A DNA stretch of 64,000 nucleotides from Helichrysum umbraculigerum (Eukaryota; Streptophyta; Magnoliopsida; Asterales; Asteraceae), in the NCBI GenBank assembly GCA_949592205.1, contig CATIUR010000001.1:261832250-261896249 (forward strand), in the 5' to 3' direction. Shown piece after piece: positions 11,992 through 23,693 of this stretch (position 1 is the first letter of the stretch; every line of letters begins with the position of its first letter). The notes under the pieces are model-generated. The model did no database searches. It saw only the letters and a list, made by a program, of their open reading frames with translations, and had not been told where the DNA came from. Made by a program: the position numbers and the translations under genes.

Positions 11992-13869
11992 ATGGCTGAG
12001 ATTCCTCGCTATATCAGGAAATCCATCAAAGATCCAGAGATACGGGAAAAGTTTCAGACATGGTTAAAACATGATTTAGGGGAAAATAGGTACATAGTGT
12101 GGGAAGACTTGGAGCAGATTGGTTTAAAACAAGGTTTTAAAAGATTGATTATGTTCAAGGAAGGGAAGCGAAATCTGCGAGCCTGGAAGAATCTGTTTGA
12201 GATTAGGGAAAATGTTTATCGGGAATTAGTTGCTGAATTTATGGTTACCTTCCAGTTTGACAAGACAACCGATAAACTAAATGATGACCGAATGATCAGA
12301 TTCAACTTTTTGGGCAACCCTCAACAAATGTCATTGGCAACTTTTGCTAGTCACCTTAAGCTATACACTGAGTATCAAGTCACTACTCCGTTCTTCTTGA
12401 AGGCAAACAGAGAGGTGAAACAGCGAGACCACACTGCTATCTGGCAAGAATTAACTGGAAATCAATTTCAGTCTAATGTCAAGGCCACCAGTTTTCTTGA
12501 TAAGCACCATCAGGTTCTCCACAACCTCCTTGCATGTAGCATTCGAGGAAAAAGAAAGACCAAAGGAGCTGTTGGAGTAAAAGATTTGCTGATTATCAAG
12601 AGCATTATAGAGCAGGAGCACGTGAATGTTGCTTATATAGTTGCTGATAGGATCCTCACTGAGTCAGGATACACCGAATCAGAGTCTGCTTACATGGGAG
12701 CAGTAATCACTAAGTTAGTTAAGAGAATGGGGCTGTTAACTGAGGAGGTGATCGGTAACTTGACGCCGGTAGTGAACAGGGTATCTAAGCCGTATAACAT
12801 CAACTACATGGTCAAAGTATGGTTGCTAGAGAAGGATGTTGATGGGCAGATTAGATGGAAGGAGGGTGAGATCATTCCGGGAGTTCATATGAGACCCCCG
12901 AGGAGCAAGAGTGTTAGGTTTGAGTTCGATGACAGCACAGTCCACCGACAGCCTAGGACCACTGTTGCTCATGAGCGAGAGGAGGGAGAGACTGCCGCTG
13001 CTGAGGCACAGAGTCCACTGATACCGCCTGCTCGAGAGTTTGGTTGGGGAGATCCGGTGACATCCGAGCTCATGTACGGTATGTTGGGTATGCTTAACTC
13101 ACACTACACACAGGACACATATTTGGCTGCTGAGTTTGGATTCCCACCACCTGCACGCCCTACATGGGTATGCGGTCCACGACCACCCAACTACCACACC
13201 ATGCCACTACACCCACTTTCCATGACACCATCCACTACCACCATTCCTTACACTACCATACCACCCACATCTTCCACCCGCACTGTGCCCATCGAGATCC
13301 CTCGTGCCCGCCGTACCAGGACTACTCCTGCGGCTGAGCCGGTTTTCTCTGTGCACACTGCAACACCACATATGCCGCATATCCCATATGTTGGGCAGCC
13401 ATCCTCCCGTGCCATGACCCGTCCAGGACCAGCTGAGTCAGCAATATCAAACACATCTTCAGAGACAGACTCACCTCAGTCAGGTTTTAGACAGGACATG
13501 CAGGTTGACGATCAGGTTCAGGTTCAGGCTGACTATATGCCAGACATGACTACTGCTGCTTTGCCTACTTTGTCAGGACTCACAGGGATGTTTCAGAGCA
13601 ACCCAGTGCCATCCTCTGAGCTTCCACCATACCAGATGCTTGGTACTTCTCTAGGATCGTATGAGATTGAAGACATGGGACTAGATCCCAACTTCCATTT
13701 GTACCCGATCCAGCCACCAGCATCAGGCAGACAGCGCAGTTCATCTTCAGCATCAGTCTCCCGCAGAGCCTCGAGTGGACAACACTCTGCTTCACGTGCT
13801 GGACCTTATGGCTCCATGCCACCTCCAGCTCATGGACCACCAGCCAACCAGGATCTTCCTCGACCTTGA
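11992..13869 (+). CDS. ORF3 of the Athila-like element, Athila ORF1-like protein in env position
   Basis: This 625-aa protein was started at 11992 because a splice acceptor (TTTACAG) lies directly upstream; the frame stays open 27 bp further 5'. Residues about 1-310 look globular, with features such as IRFNFLGNPQQMSLATF that recall the plant 'Arabidopsis retrotransposon ORF-1' (Athila) family. This is a family-level resemblance from memory, not a search. Residues about 310-625 are rich in Pro, Ser and Thr with no hydrophobic span, so a membrane-anchored envelope is not supported. There is no polymerase, integrase or protease motif. The frame is long and intact in an element lacking pol, so it may act on RNA or protein packaging, or be a passenger. 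It is bounded downstream by 2.2 kb of non-coding DNA. Confidence 0.65.
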   Translation: MAEIPRYIRKSIKDPEIREKFQTWLKHDLGENRYIVWEDLEQIGLKQGFKRLIMFKEGKRNLRAWKNLFEIRENVYRELVAEFMVTFQFDKTTDKLNDDRMIRFNFLGNPQQMSLATFASHLKLYTEYQVTTPFFLKANREVKQRDHTAIWQELTGNQFQSNVKATSFLDKHHQVLHNLLACSIRGKRKTKGAVGVKDLLIIKSIIEQEHVNVAYIVADRILTESGYTESESAYMGAVITKLVKRMGLLTEEVIGNLTPVVNRVSKPYNINYMVKVWLLEKDVDGQIRWKEGEIIPGVHMRPPRSKSVRFEFDDSTVHRQPRTTVAHEREEGETAAAEAQSPLIPPAREFGWGDPVTSELMYGMLGMLNSHYTQDTYLAAEFGFPPPARPTWVCGPRPPNYHTMPLHPLSMTPSTTTIPYTTIPPTSSTRTVPIEIPRARRTRTTPAAEPVFSVHTATPHMPHIPYVGQPSSRAMTRPGPAESAISNTSSETDSPQSGFRQDMQVDDQVQVQADYMPDMTTAALPTLSGLTGMFQSNPVPSSELPPYQMLGTSLGSYEIEDMGLDPNFHLYPIQPPASGRQRSSSSASVSRRASSGQHSASRAGPYGSMPPPAHGPPANQDLPRP

Positions 13870-16047
13870 GCTCATCTTATTTCACTATCATTTATGTTGG
13901 ATGACTGTATTACTCTATTACTAGTATTTGGGATAACTGTATTAACTGTTGCTGCAGACTGGTTATGGTCCCAACCTGTGATCTGGTTGGACCCACCTAT
14001 CTATCTTATCTTATCATTTATCTATTATTTTACTTATGTTATGTTTTGTTTAGTTAATTTCTAGGTTACTTGCGAATAATAGAGAGCAGTAGATACTATA
14101 AAAATTTCCCAAGGAGAGCCCGAGATGACGCGCAAATCACGCAAAGATCCTGATTCGAGCCTATTGAACTACCCTACCAAATCAGAATCTTCAAACACAC
14201 ATCTCAGTCTTTTCTAGGGGAGTTTTTCGTTCCACTTTCTTAATGATTTGTTTTCATCGCCTATAAATCTCCGTGTTTCCCATCATGCTTAAATTCTAAA
14301 GTGTGGGATTATAAATCCCACACAAATCAAACCAACTTAGAAATAGAGTTCCAAAATATTTTCAAGCTTTAAGTGTGGGATTCCTCCCAAAAAGAAGAAT
14401 TTTAGACTTAGTTTGAGAACATTAGGGACAATGTTCCTCTAAGTGTGGGATACACGGTATGATATACCGTATTCTTTGACTTTGATTGCTTGTCCAAAGT
14501 ATAACTTTCTTAAAAACAAGTCTAACTTCGACAGTGAAGTTTTCACTCATTCAGTTGGCTTAAATTTTTCTAAAAACCTCATTTTTGCTAAAATTTTTAA
14601 ATTTTTGACTCTAAATAAATTTGAGAAAGATTGATTTTTCCAAAAATTGATTAAACTGCTTTGGAAAGTAAGATAAGTTAAGATACGAGTCCCTTAAAAA
14701 TGAAATGTTAATTGAAGAGCATCGCACGGCTAGGCACATACACCCTTTTTGCAGTGAGGTACTTGAGCCAATAAAAGCATTCATCTTTAATGCTTCACTT
14801 CTTCGTTTGATGTGTGTGCCGATGTATGTGCTTTGAGTTAGAACTTGCTCTCGGTATACGTTTCGAGACCACACCAATGGGCACCGTACGCGGTGAAGGT
14901 GCAGTCAGAGGACCTTGACATTTCATAGGATTAAAACCCCATTTCTTAAAAGCCTAACCCGTCCAACTCTCATTCATGAGTGTTGAAGATCCACTAGTTA
15001 AACCCTTTGAGCCTTAACCTTTCATTTCTTCAAAACCACCATTCACCACCTACCCTCACCTTTTCAAAAATTTTAAACTTAGAACGTTTTGGAGTTATGA
15101 AAAGCGTTATTTAGGCATCCTTGCCACTTTTGTCTCACACACTCTCAGTTTCTCTCTGTGTTCTCTCAGAAATCTTGCGTGTGTTAAAAATCATATATCT
15201 ATTGAAAGCAAAAATTCAGGTGCGAAAAATTGGTACCTTTTCTGAAAAGCTCAGTTAAAATGAGATGTCAAAAGGACAAAGTGTCCAGAATCTCTCGAAA
15301 AATGTATAGAAAAGAAAAGAAAAAAAGAGAAAAATCTCCGAAAAATTCCCACAAAAAATAAAATAAAGCTTAGTGCTTAAAATTCTCGAAAGAATGCCTA
15401 TTCAGAAAATCAGTCAACTCCGCGTGCGTTCTCGAGAAGAAAGTCATCAAAGCTACCTTTCTTCATAAATAAAATTCCTTCGTGTGCGTTTCCCGTTTTA
15501 AAGAGTGTCTAGATAATTCGATTCATAACTTTAGGACCTCTAAGTTTAAATAAAATACCCCGTTTTTCACTTCCAAAAATTCACCATCCTCCGTACCCCT
15601 TTGTTCCATCACCCACTCAAAAACCCGAAAAATGTCTTGGGATGATTTGCACCGTTCTCATTGAAGTGGTGGAGATCCGATTCTTGATCAAGCCTATGAT
15701 GAGAAGCAATACATGACTGGCTTTATGAGCGATTTCGTTTGATTAGAATGATAGGAAACACGATACACTTTGAGTGAATTGAGTGACCACCTTTGTGAGA
15801 TCGCCTAGTCATGTACAATATCCATCGAGAATTGTGAAAGTATGCCAAGGTTAACATTTCAGGTTTAAGGGGGGACTATCTTAATGATGCTTGCTTTCTA
15901 AAAAGGTTTACTCAGTTTTTGATAAATTGATTGATCTCTGGTTGTTTACTGTCAAAGATTCTCAAAACCAGATTTTTCAAAACCTTATAGCAGGTGAGAA
16001 TTTTAAAGTTTGCTTGAGGACAAGCAAAAGTCTAAGTGTGGGATATT
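13870..16047 (+). other. non-coding 3' interior with repeated AAGTGTGGGA motifs and polypurine tract
   Basis: No supported gene lies here. The motif AAGTGTGGGA or a one-base variant recurs at about 14300, 14370, 14440 and finally 16034-16043, the last directly before the 3' LTR where it would serve as the polypurine tract. Another purine run, AAGGGGGGA, is at about 15868. Repeated PPT-like copies suggest internal duplication or former LTR borders. Confidence 0.6.
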
Positions 16048-18535
16048 TGATAACACGTAAAAAGTCATGTTTTTACGTACGTTATCTTCCACATTTTAGG
16101 CACAAAGTTAACTAAAACACACTTAAAAGGACATTATTCATAAAGTTTTGTTAACTAAGTCAAAACGGAGTCGATGTTTGTAAAATCACTGAAAATGGCA
16201 TGAAAAATGTAAGAAACAGGGCAAAACTGCTTCACCGTACCTCTGTTCATTCATTTTAATGCATCTTGAGCTACACTCCGAGTTAGGACCTCTAACTTAT
16301 GTCATTTTCTTCGTTAGGAAATTACGAAACCGTGAGCGTGAGAATCACTCAAAACGGATAAACGACGAAGAAGTTATGCCCGAATGAAGGAACGAAGAAC
16401 CGAGGAATCAAGGATACGGGAGAACTAGACCGTATACGGCCAAACTAGACCATATACGGCCTAGCACAGACCGTATACGGCCTAGCTAGACCGTATACGG
16501 CCTAGCACAGCCGTATACGGCCTGTGTTCTCCCGTATTCACCCTATGCTCTCCCGTATACGGTCCAGTACAACCGTATTTGCCCTAGCTCAACCGTATCG
16601 TGCGTTTGGTCAATAAAAATCAGACTTTTATTCGGGTTTGCGATACGGTTGTGCATTTGAAGGTTTGGATACGGTCTACGGATACGGTTGTGCGTTGCCT
16701 ATATAATGAAGCCTCATTTCCACATTTTCAAAAAAACTTCATCCATCCAACACTCTCATACTTCAATTCTCTTCGTTTTCTTTACGTTTTTATAGTTTTA
16801 CTCTCTCTTTAGGTTAGTTTAGTAGATAGTTTCTCTCTCTAGAGTTTTCTCTCTCTAGAGAGAGAGAGATAGTTAGTTGGTTAGCAGTAGAGAGAGAAGG
16901 AAGCTGGTATTGTAATCACGGTGTAATAAGAGCATTTTTGGTGCAACACTCTGCCTTTCTTTTTAGCCGTTACGCTGCTCAATTTACTGGTGATATCTAT
17001 CTTTTCATACTTATACTATGTCCGAATTATTTCTGCCTGCTTGTATGATGTATGTTACTGTTATTGCCATGCTTATTGAGTAGTGTGATGCAGCATTTGT
17101 TGAAATGTAGATAATTAGACGTAGGGATGATGCTGAATTAATCTTTAAAACTATATAATTGGGAATTGTTATTTTTTTTATGTCTAAAACTTATCATGCA
17201 TCTAGACTTAGTTACGGATCACCCTTTCCAGTCCTTCGCGTGACTGCTACTTTAGGCATAGAACTTGATCACCTCTAGGTACAGTAGGAAGTTATCTGTG
17301 TTATAGTACGAAGCCGTGTCTGTCACTGTAATTCGGCTGAAGTACTGAGTATAGCTTTGGAAACACCACTGGTGGAGTACAACGTGGAAGCTCCGGAAAT
17401 AGCCGTATGTGCCAACACTGTGGATTACCTAGAGACCCTAGAATATGGCCTAGGAACCAATATAACTGTGGAAATGTTACAGTACACCGTCTGTCCACCC
17501 CTGGAACTGAAGCTATGGAAACATTTCGACATAGTACACCGTACCTGTACCTAGGGATAAAAGCTGCAACATATTCCTGGTTACGTGGATCTGTGGAACT
17601 GTTTAAGTGTAGTACATCGTGAACGGTGCCTAGTGTGGTACGCTGTGGAATGAGTATGCATTGTACACCGCTGGTGTTCCTAGGGCTGAATGACTGATTG
17701 CAAAGGAGAGTCTAGATCATGACAGAAGTAATTGATCTAATCAAACGTAAGGAATGAGTCTAGTGATGAAAGTCAAGCCCAGCAGTGGTTCAGAGTTCTT
17801 AAAACCCCTAGACTCTACAAAACTGATAGTTTAGAATAACAAAGTAATGATCTGAACATGTTTAGGAGATGGCATTTACATTTAGGTGTTAAGAACGGAC
17901 AGAATAACCCAATGGGCAGTCTGTTACCTTATTCCTGCACCCTTCAAGGGTCACTGGTCCAAAAGACAGTGTGGGGGGGTTGAGCAGCCTGTTCTGATCA
18001 GAATCACGATAGCCTAGGTGCTCAGTGACATACGGATTCTGGTAATTAACTAGAATAAGTAGGGACCTAGTGTTTACACCCATAATGCATTTGTCTATTA
18101 ACTGAAAATGTCCCCAATTATCTTTATAATAAGCATCATCCCGACAACCGATTATCGAAGTTTCAACTGTCGCAATTCTCTATCTGTCTACCTAGCTACC
18201 GATTCTCCTCTATCTTTTATTTTACTGCACGTAGTTAATTAATTAAATTAGAAAACTAAAACACCAAAAACCTACCTACTTGCACAAAACCATCCTAAAA
18301 GTGAACCCTATCTTTGGCATCGCTTCGTTTCAATTCGCTCCGATTTAAGAACGACCTCGAGTTATACTTGCTGCTTACTCACCCTGTGTAGTAGGTAGTA
18401 TTTATAAGTTGAGCCCCAGCTCTTTATAAATTTAAAACCCACTGATCCAGCCAAGCGGTGGTTAAGTCCTGCTGACGACAAGGACGGTTCACTCCCAAGG
18501 TGAGCTAAAGAGACCCAACCGTTGGGCTGGCATCA
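16048..18535 (+). repeat. 3' LTR of the Athila-like element
   Basis: The LTR is 2488 bp and matches 6112-8593 with few differences. It has the TATA box at 16699-16707 and the palindrome cluster at about 16428-16562. It ends TGGCATCA before the AGGTC target duplication. Confidence 0.9.
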
Positions 18536-18540
18536 AGGTC

Positions 18541-18720
18541 CTAAAGGCTGTGATTCCCTATGGATTAAGGGCCGAAACTGATGTGAGACAAAGCTCTTAT
18601 CTACCCATGAGTCAAAAAGTACTGATGCGTAGTGGTTATTTAGGAGAAACGTACTTGTGACCACATTAGGATTCCGATGTGCTTTCCCAAAATGTTCAGT
18701 GTTTCCACACTCGTACAAGC
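18541..18720 (-). pseudogene. zinc knuckle and protease start of the large chromovirus
   Basis: Read on the minus strand, a partial CCHC knuckle (YECGNTEHFGK) is followed almost directly by VVTSTFLLNN and SVLFDSWVDKSFVS. This is the N-terminal part of a retropepsin in which the active-site DTG has become DSW. Compared with the chromovirus at 44829, the linker between knuckle and protease is shortened. It joins 6111 across the nested Athila-like insertion, which confirms that the insertion hit this gene. Confidence 0.75.
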
Positions 18721-20441
18721 TCTTGATGTATCAGGGTTTAGTCTCTAAAGATATATATATTTCTAGTATACGAAAGGAATTTTTAACTATCTCGAGTTTT
18801 AACACAAAACTGTTGGTACTATTTCTGGTTAAATTGGTGTCGTCTCCTCTATTACTAACGTCATCGTGATTTTGGCAACTTTGTTAGTAATTTATGGATT
18901 TGAATATTTTATAAAACATCTTGTGGAAGACTTGTTGTAAAATCTGTTGAATAATTTTTATGTTGAAAATATGTTTTACAACTTAGAGTTAGTTGAAAAT
19001 TTTGAGTCAATCAAAATACGTTGAAAGCTCTTGTAACCGACAAATCGTTTTTAAATTTCTGTTTAATGAAATCCGTTCGAAAAGATTGAAGTTGTGAAAA
19101 TTTTTGATTCAATTTCCGATGAAAAATCCGTTGAAGGCTTGAGTCGATAATATACGTTGAAAGCTCTGGTCATTGAAAAGTGTTGAAAGTTTTGTTTTAT
19201 CAAAAAAATCTGTTGGAAGATTTATGTTTGTGAAAATCCATGGAAAAATGTCTGACGAAAATTTAGTTGAAACCGTTTCCCACACACTGTATATGTGTAG
19301 TGGAATTTCTACTAGTCTTAAGTGAGTTCTATCTTGCAGACTAGTCTTAATTACAAGGCAACGACTTTGCCTCTGGTCTCCAACACCTGGAGATGGGTAG
19401 TTTCTATGGTTTCGCTAAGATCCTGTTGATTCTCATGGGATCTGTGCAACTCGGCCCTATGGCAGGTGCATCCAGCCTAAACGGGTTTCGTGCTATTATA
19501 AATCTGTGGCGTCCAATCTATTCTCATGGCGACGTAAACTTGCAGCTAGCCCCACAATGGTATGGTGAGCAAGTTCATGTGTGTATCGAGGGGTTTGCAT
19601 GCAGAAATATTTTCGTCCCTTGAATGAATCTGTATTCCTTCTTCAGTTCTCCAGGCCTCAAGAGTTGCGGGTAACCAATTCCATTGGCGGACATCTTACC
19701 GACGATGGGTCCTAGTGGGTGGAGTATCAGTAGTAGTAGTATAGATAGTGTAAGGTCAACTTCGAGGTGGTCTGTCAGTCCTTCTAATCGTGTATATTAC
19801 CTGTGATTAATAGGTCTACGCGAAGCGGGGAAGGAAGAGTGTGAAGTAGAGGAAGTAAATGTAACGCGTCTAGGTGACGAGTTCTCGTGTTGGTCCAGTT
19901 TTATTGGTTCATCCTCAGGCGGAACCTCCTTAAGTGGGTCCTTTTTCGAATAGATTCTCCTCCTCGGTACTAGGTGGGTTATCGTGAGGGCGACCGGTGA
20001 CGTAACCATAATCGTCGGTTGATATGGTAGCGTGGGATGAGGGTTGCGAAAAGGTAAGACTACAAATAGAAGATTTAGTTCCTAGGGCGATTAGTAATGT
20101 GTCCTGACGCATCTACTGAGTAAGTAGTGTAGGATGTTGATGTGTAGCTCCCAATCTACTGTTCTTTAGGTTCGAATCGCAAGTTAAACTTGCGGAATAA
20201 TGTTTACTGAGTTTATGTATGCGAAACTAAATACAATTTAATTCAAACAAGAGTATATACAACTATTGCTTTATAGCTAATAAGGAACGATTACAATAAC
20301 ACATGGTTTAACTATACTAGTAATATGCTCGGTTTAGTTTAATTGGTAATACCTTTGGAGTTTTAAGAAAATATTATACAGAAAAATGTTGGTTATAGTT
20401 GGGGTTTTTGTTTTGAAAAACCGGCATTCTCTATAACCTTA
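18721..20441 (-). other. degenerate gag/leader region of the large chromovirus
   Basis: This stretch lies between the zinc-knuckle remnant and the PBS, where gag should be. I cannot recognise a gag core such as the LTWW block. Short open frames on both strands have no family resemblance. The region is probably a deleted or replaced gag plus leader. Confidence 0.45.
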
Positions 20442-20454
20442 GGCTCTGATACCA
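20442..20454 (-). other. primer-binding site, initiator-Met type
   Basis: On the minus strand TGGTATCAGAGCC begins a few bases after the LTR end and matches the 3' end of plant initiator tRNA-Met. It sets the element's orientation. Confidence 0.85.
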
Positions 20455-20458
20455 AATC

Positions 20459-22875
20459 TGTCACACCCCGCTAAAGCGGAAACACGAGGTGTAACAGTAC
20501 CGGGTAACAATGCACAAGATATAGAAGTAACACCATACATAATTTAGCAAAAGTATTACAAGTTACCACAAGTTCAAAACATAGTTCCAAAGGTGATTAC
20601 AACAAGTTCATAAAAGTTTCCAAAAGATAGTCATAATCCAAATTAAAGCAAACACATGTGAGAATGCATCCATGCAAAAGTACTCCTAGAGTGTACCTTA
20701 CTGTCGTGCTCCTGAAAAGCATGATAAAACAAAAGGTCAACTATTGTCATAGTTGGTGAGTTCACAGGTTTAATGTTACAACAAATGAGTTAAAAACTTT
20801 GTTCATAAATGACATGGATAAAGGAAAAGATTGGTTGTAATAGTTGCGAATATGAAAGGTAATATACAAGCGTGTTAATGCAATTGAGGCCACTACTAAA
20901 CCGATTCAACCGACACATGCCCCAAGCTCCATGTTCTATCGGTAACATGAGTAAAGGTGATACTATGCACCCACGTTGCAGTGTGAGTGAGGAGTGGTTT
21001 TCCCCTTAATAGCGCTATCCATAAATATCAACGGCTCGTCTGGCTCTCGGACGAGTTAATAAGTAGTGTAAAAGGTATTTCCGGGGACTTTAGCACGATA
21101 TTACTCAAGCATAACAATAGTATATACCAATTCGCATAAATAGTATAGCAAAAGTTCAACAAGTTCATTTAGAGTACAACCAATGTAATTTAGAGTTTAA
21201 GATCATGCATTTCAGCCCAAAATAGTAAATAAGTAAAAAGGGGTTGTGAAAACTCACAATTGAGCGTAAGAGAAAACGATGGATGAAACGCGCGTGCTTG
21301 TCGGGTATGACTCCTATCCAAGTCCTATGAACACGAGGTTTCTAATTAGTACTTTGGTAAATTAGGTTTGATAGGATTTCTTAGCTAATTATTTAGATTA
21401 CAAAGTGCCAAAATGGTTTGTTTGCTTTGAAGTTTGTTAATGTCCGATTATCGCGTTTGTGTACAATAATGAATACACAAGTATATAATGTCTCGCAATT
21501 GTTTGTGTCCAAATTTTATAGTGTTTTGAGTGTTTGAGCTTTGGTTCCACACAATTAATGATTAACAACACAAAAATCGATTAATACATCATAAGACACC
21601 CAAAACCTTTTTGTTACCATTCCTTCCAAAGATAGAAAGTTTGACGTTTTCGAAACCGAAGCCCATTTTTCGTTGACTCGGTCAAACCCTCTCGGTTTGA
21701 CCCGAGAATTTTACTCAATCGTTAGACATGTTTATTCGTCATAAAAACTTAGTCTTTTCCTAATTTGCAAGTCCATAAGTGTCGGTTTTTAACTTTTACC
21801 AAAAATCAGTCCATATTCTTATTTCCAGAAACTTAGACCTACTTGTTGAATTTATTAAAAATACTTATGTTACGAAATGAAATAAGGAAAAAATCACAGA
21901 TGTTATTCAATGTATTATATATTTTCTGTAATTTTTCCAAGACTAATAGAGGAGTCCAAGTATTTTTAACATTTTCTTCTATCTTCTGAGGTCAAGTATG
22001 AACACATGCATGCAATCATTACACTTGAGCAATATCTATAAGGAATCAGTAAAAGTGATCTTCACAAAAGTTGTAGCCAATGAAATTTATAAACTTTTGG
22101 CGTTGGTTTCAAGTTATTTGGAGGTGTGAAGCTCCAGTTATGATTAAAACACTAAGAGAAAAGTTTCTGACTTTTTCTAACAGCTTGTATATCTTTTCTC
22201 ACAAAATTTATTCAAAATACCAAACAAAATCAGAAAAATATGAGGCTTATGGGGTTAGAAATATTACTTCCAGTACTTGATTTTAGACTATAAAAACGTC
22301 CAATTTCATTTATAAATGAGTGAGTTATGACCTTGTACATTTCATATAACAGAATCTGGACAGAAACATTCAAGTCCATGGTGGGTGTTTGGTGTTTAAA
22401 TAAGAATACCACCATGAAACAAAATGAACTTTTGATCTTTTGACCTATAAATTGATAATCTAACACATGCATAGTGTTGAAATACATCCATAATGTGTTA
22501 GAGATGATTGTTAACAAAAAAACAAAATTTTTACATAAAATGAACAAGATCTAACAAGATTACAAGCAACTATTCGATTTTTCACTTGATTTTCGGTTTG
22601 ATCATTGGTTACTCTTTCTTTTAACACATAAGAATGTGAAAGGAGAAAACCTACAAACATCAAGCTTTGCATGAGGATTTTAGCCATGGAAAAGGTATAA
22701 AATCCGAATTTTATGAAGAAATAAACAAGAAATATGTAAGATTATTAAGTGTAGATGATGTAGTTACCTTTATGTTCTTGTTTAAGCTTCTTAACACATT
22801 AGAAATCCTTGATTTGAGGTGTTTGAAGACTGATTTTTGAGAGGAGAAAGAAGAGAAAGAGTGTGTTTTCTTGAG

Positions 22876-22914
<39 letters not shown>

Positions 22915-23693
22915 GTGTGTTTTTAGGAGAGTATACGAGTGAAATGTGTGGGAAATGATGAAAATGCATAGGGATTAAGGGGGGTCCGGTTTTTCGGCAT
23001 TTAAGAGTCATTTTTCCTTTTATTTTTTTGATAAATATCAAGGTTGAAGGTTAAATTAAGTTTGTATTAAAGGTGTGTAAGTAATTTGTATGATATAAGG
23101 TTTATTTGGTGGTGTTTGTGGTTATTATTTGATAAATAAGAATTGAACTCTAAAATTAAGAATGATACTTCTAATTATGATTTAATCACGTTAAAGATTA
23201 ATTATACATTATATTTGATCAAATGTTACTAGTTAAATACTTAATTGATTTAACCAATGAATTACGAAATTTCTATAAATCCTAATTTTGAAATTTGAAA
23301 GATATATTTGTGACAAGTATGGATTTAGATTTTATATTTATAAGTTCTTGAATTAAATTGATAGACATTTAATTTGTATAAGTTTGATGTTCACAAATTA
23401 TTTATCAGATTAAGCTTACATCGTCGGTTCACAGGAATTTCGGTTTTGTGAATCGTTAAGGATTTTATGAAAGCATAAAGATGTATATTTTTCATTGTTT
23501 AATTTGGCACTTAGTAACCTAATTTAGCATATCAAAAGAACTTATGGTTCACTAAGCAATCACTACGTCGTTCTATGGCTTAGTAAGCCTACAAAGTCAT
23601 AACCTATGAATTTCACTCGGATTTAAGGAATGCTTTAAATGAAATTTGTGATTCGAGTGCGGTAATGAACTGAGATTTTTGACGGTTGTCACA
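20459..23693 (-). repeat. 5' LTR of the large chromovirus
   Basis: The LTR is 3235 bp, adjacent to the PBS and followed by the CACGC target duplication. It is nearly identical to 334-3571, with a shorter (GA)n tract at 22881-22910. Confidence 0.9.

Larger units (their letters stand above)
6112..18535 (+). mobile_element. pol-less Athila/Tat-like LTR retrotransposon with three ORFs, 12.4 kb
   Basis: This is a complete LTR element with TSD AGGTC (6107-6111 and 18536-18540), LTRs at 6112-8593 and 16048-18535, a PBS fitting the 3' end of tRNA-Asp (8600-8620), and a purine-rich tract before the 3' LTR. The 7.45-kb interior holds two overlapping ORFs (8829-10174) and a 625-aa ORF (11992-13869). 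No protease, reverse transcriptase, RNase H or integrase motif can be found in any frame. The PBS type and the third protein in the env position point to the Athila group. The near-identical LTRs indicate a recent insertion, so it must have used enzymes from a relative. It sits inside the protease gene of the larger chromovirus and is therefore younger than that insertion. Confidence 0.85.
334..23693 (-). mobile_element. Ty3/gypsy chromovirus (Tekay-like), complete but defective, 23.4 kb with nested insert
   Basis: This LTR retrotransposon is read on the minus strand. It is bounded by 3.24-kb direct repeats (334-3571 and 20459-23693) and by the 5-bp target duplication CACGC at 329-333 and 23694-23698. 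The uninterrupted target sequence is present in the window near 25912-25925, inside a homologous unit of the array. The PBS lies beside the right-hand LTR (20442-20454) and degenerate pol beside the left-hand one, so transcription runs right to left. Without the nested 12.4-kb element the provirus is about 10.9 kb. The integrase carries a GPY/F-like module and a chromodomain-like tail, and the Tekay-type tail motif TTTCGGGACGAAATTC follows pol. The LTRs are nearly identical while pol is badly broken, so it was probably mobilised in trans. Confidence 0.85.

Noticed and set aside
13248..13840. Minus-strand frames inside ORF3 of the Athila-like element
   Set aside because: They mirror the Pro/Ser-rich codons of the long plus-strand ORF and lack motifs of their own.
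20442..20454. tRNA gene suggested by the tRNA-Met-like stretch
   Set aside because: Only the short PBS complement is present, without the rest of the cloverleaf.
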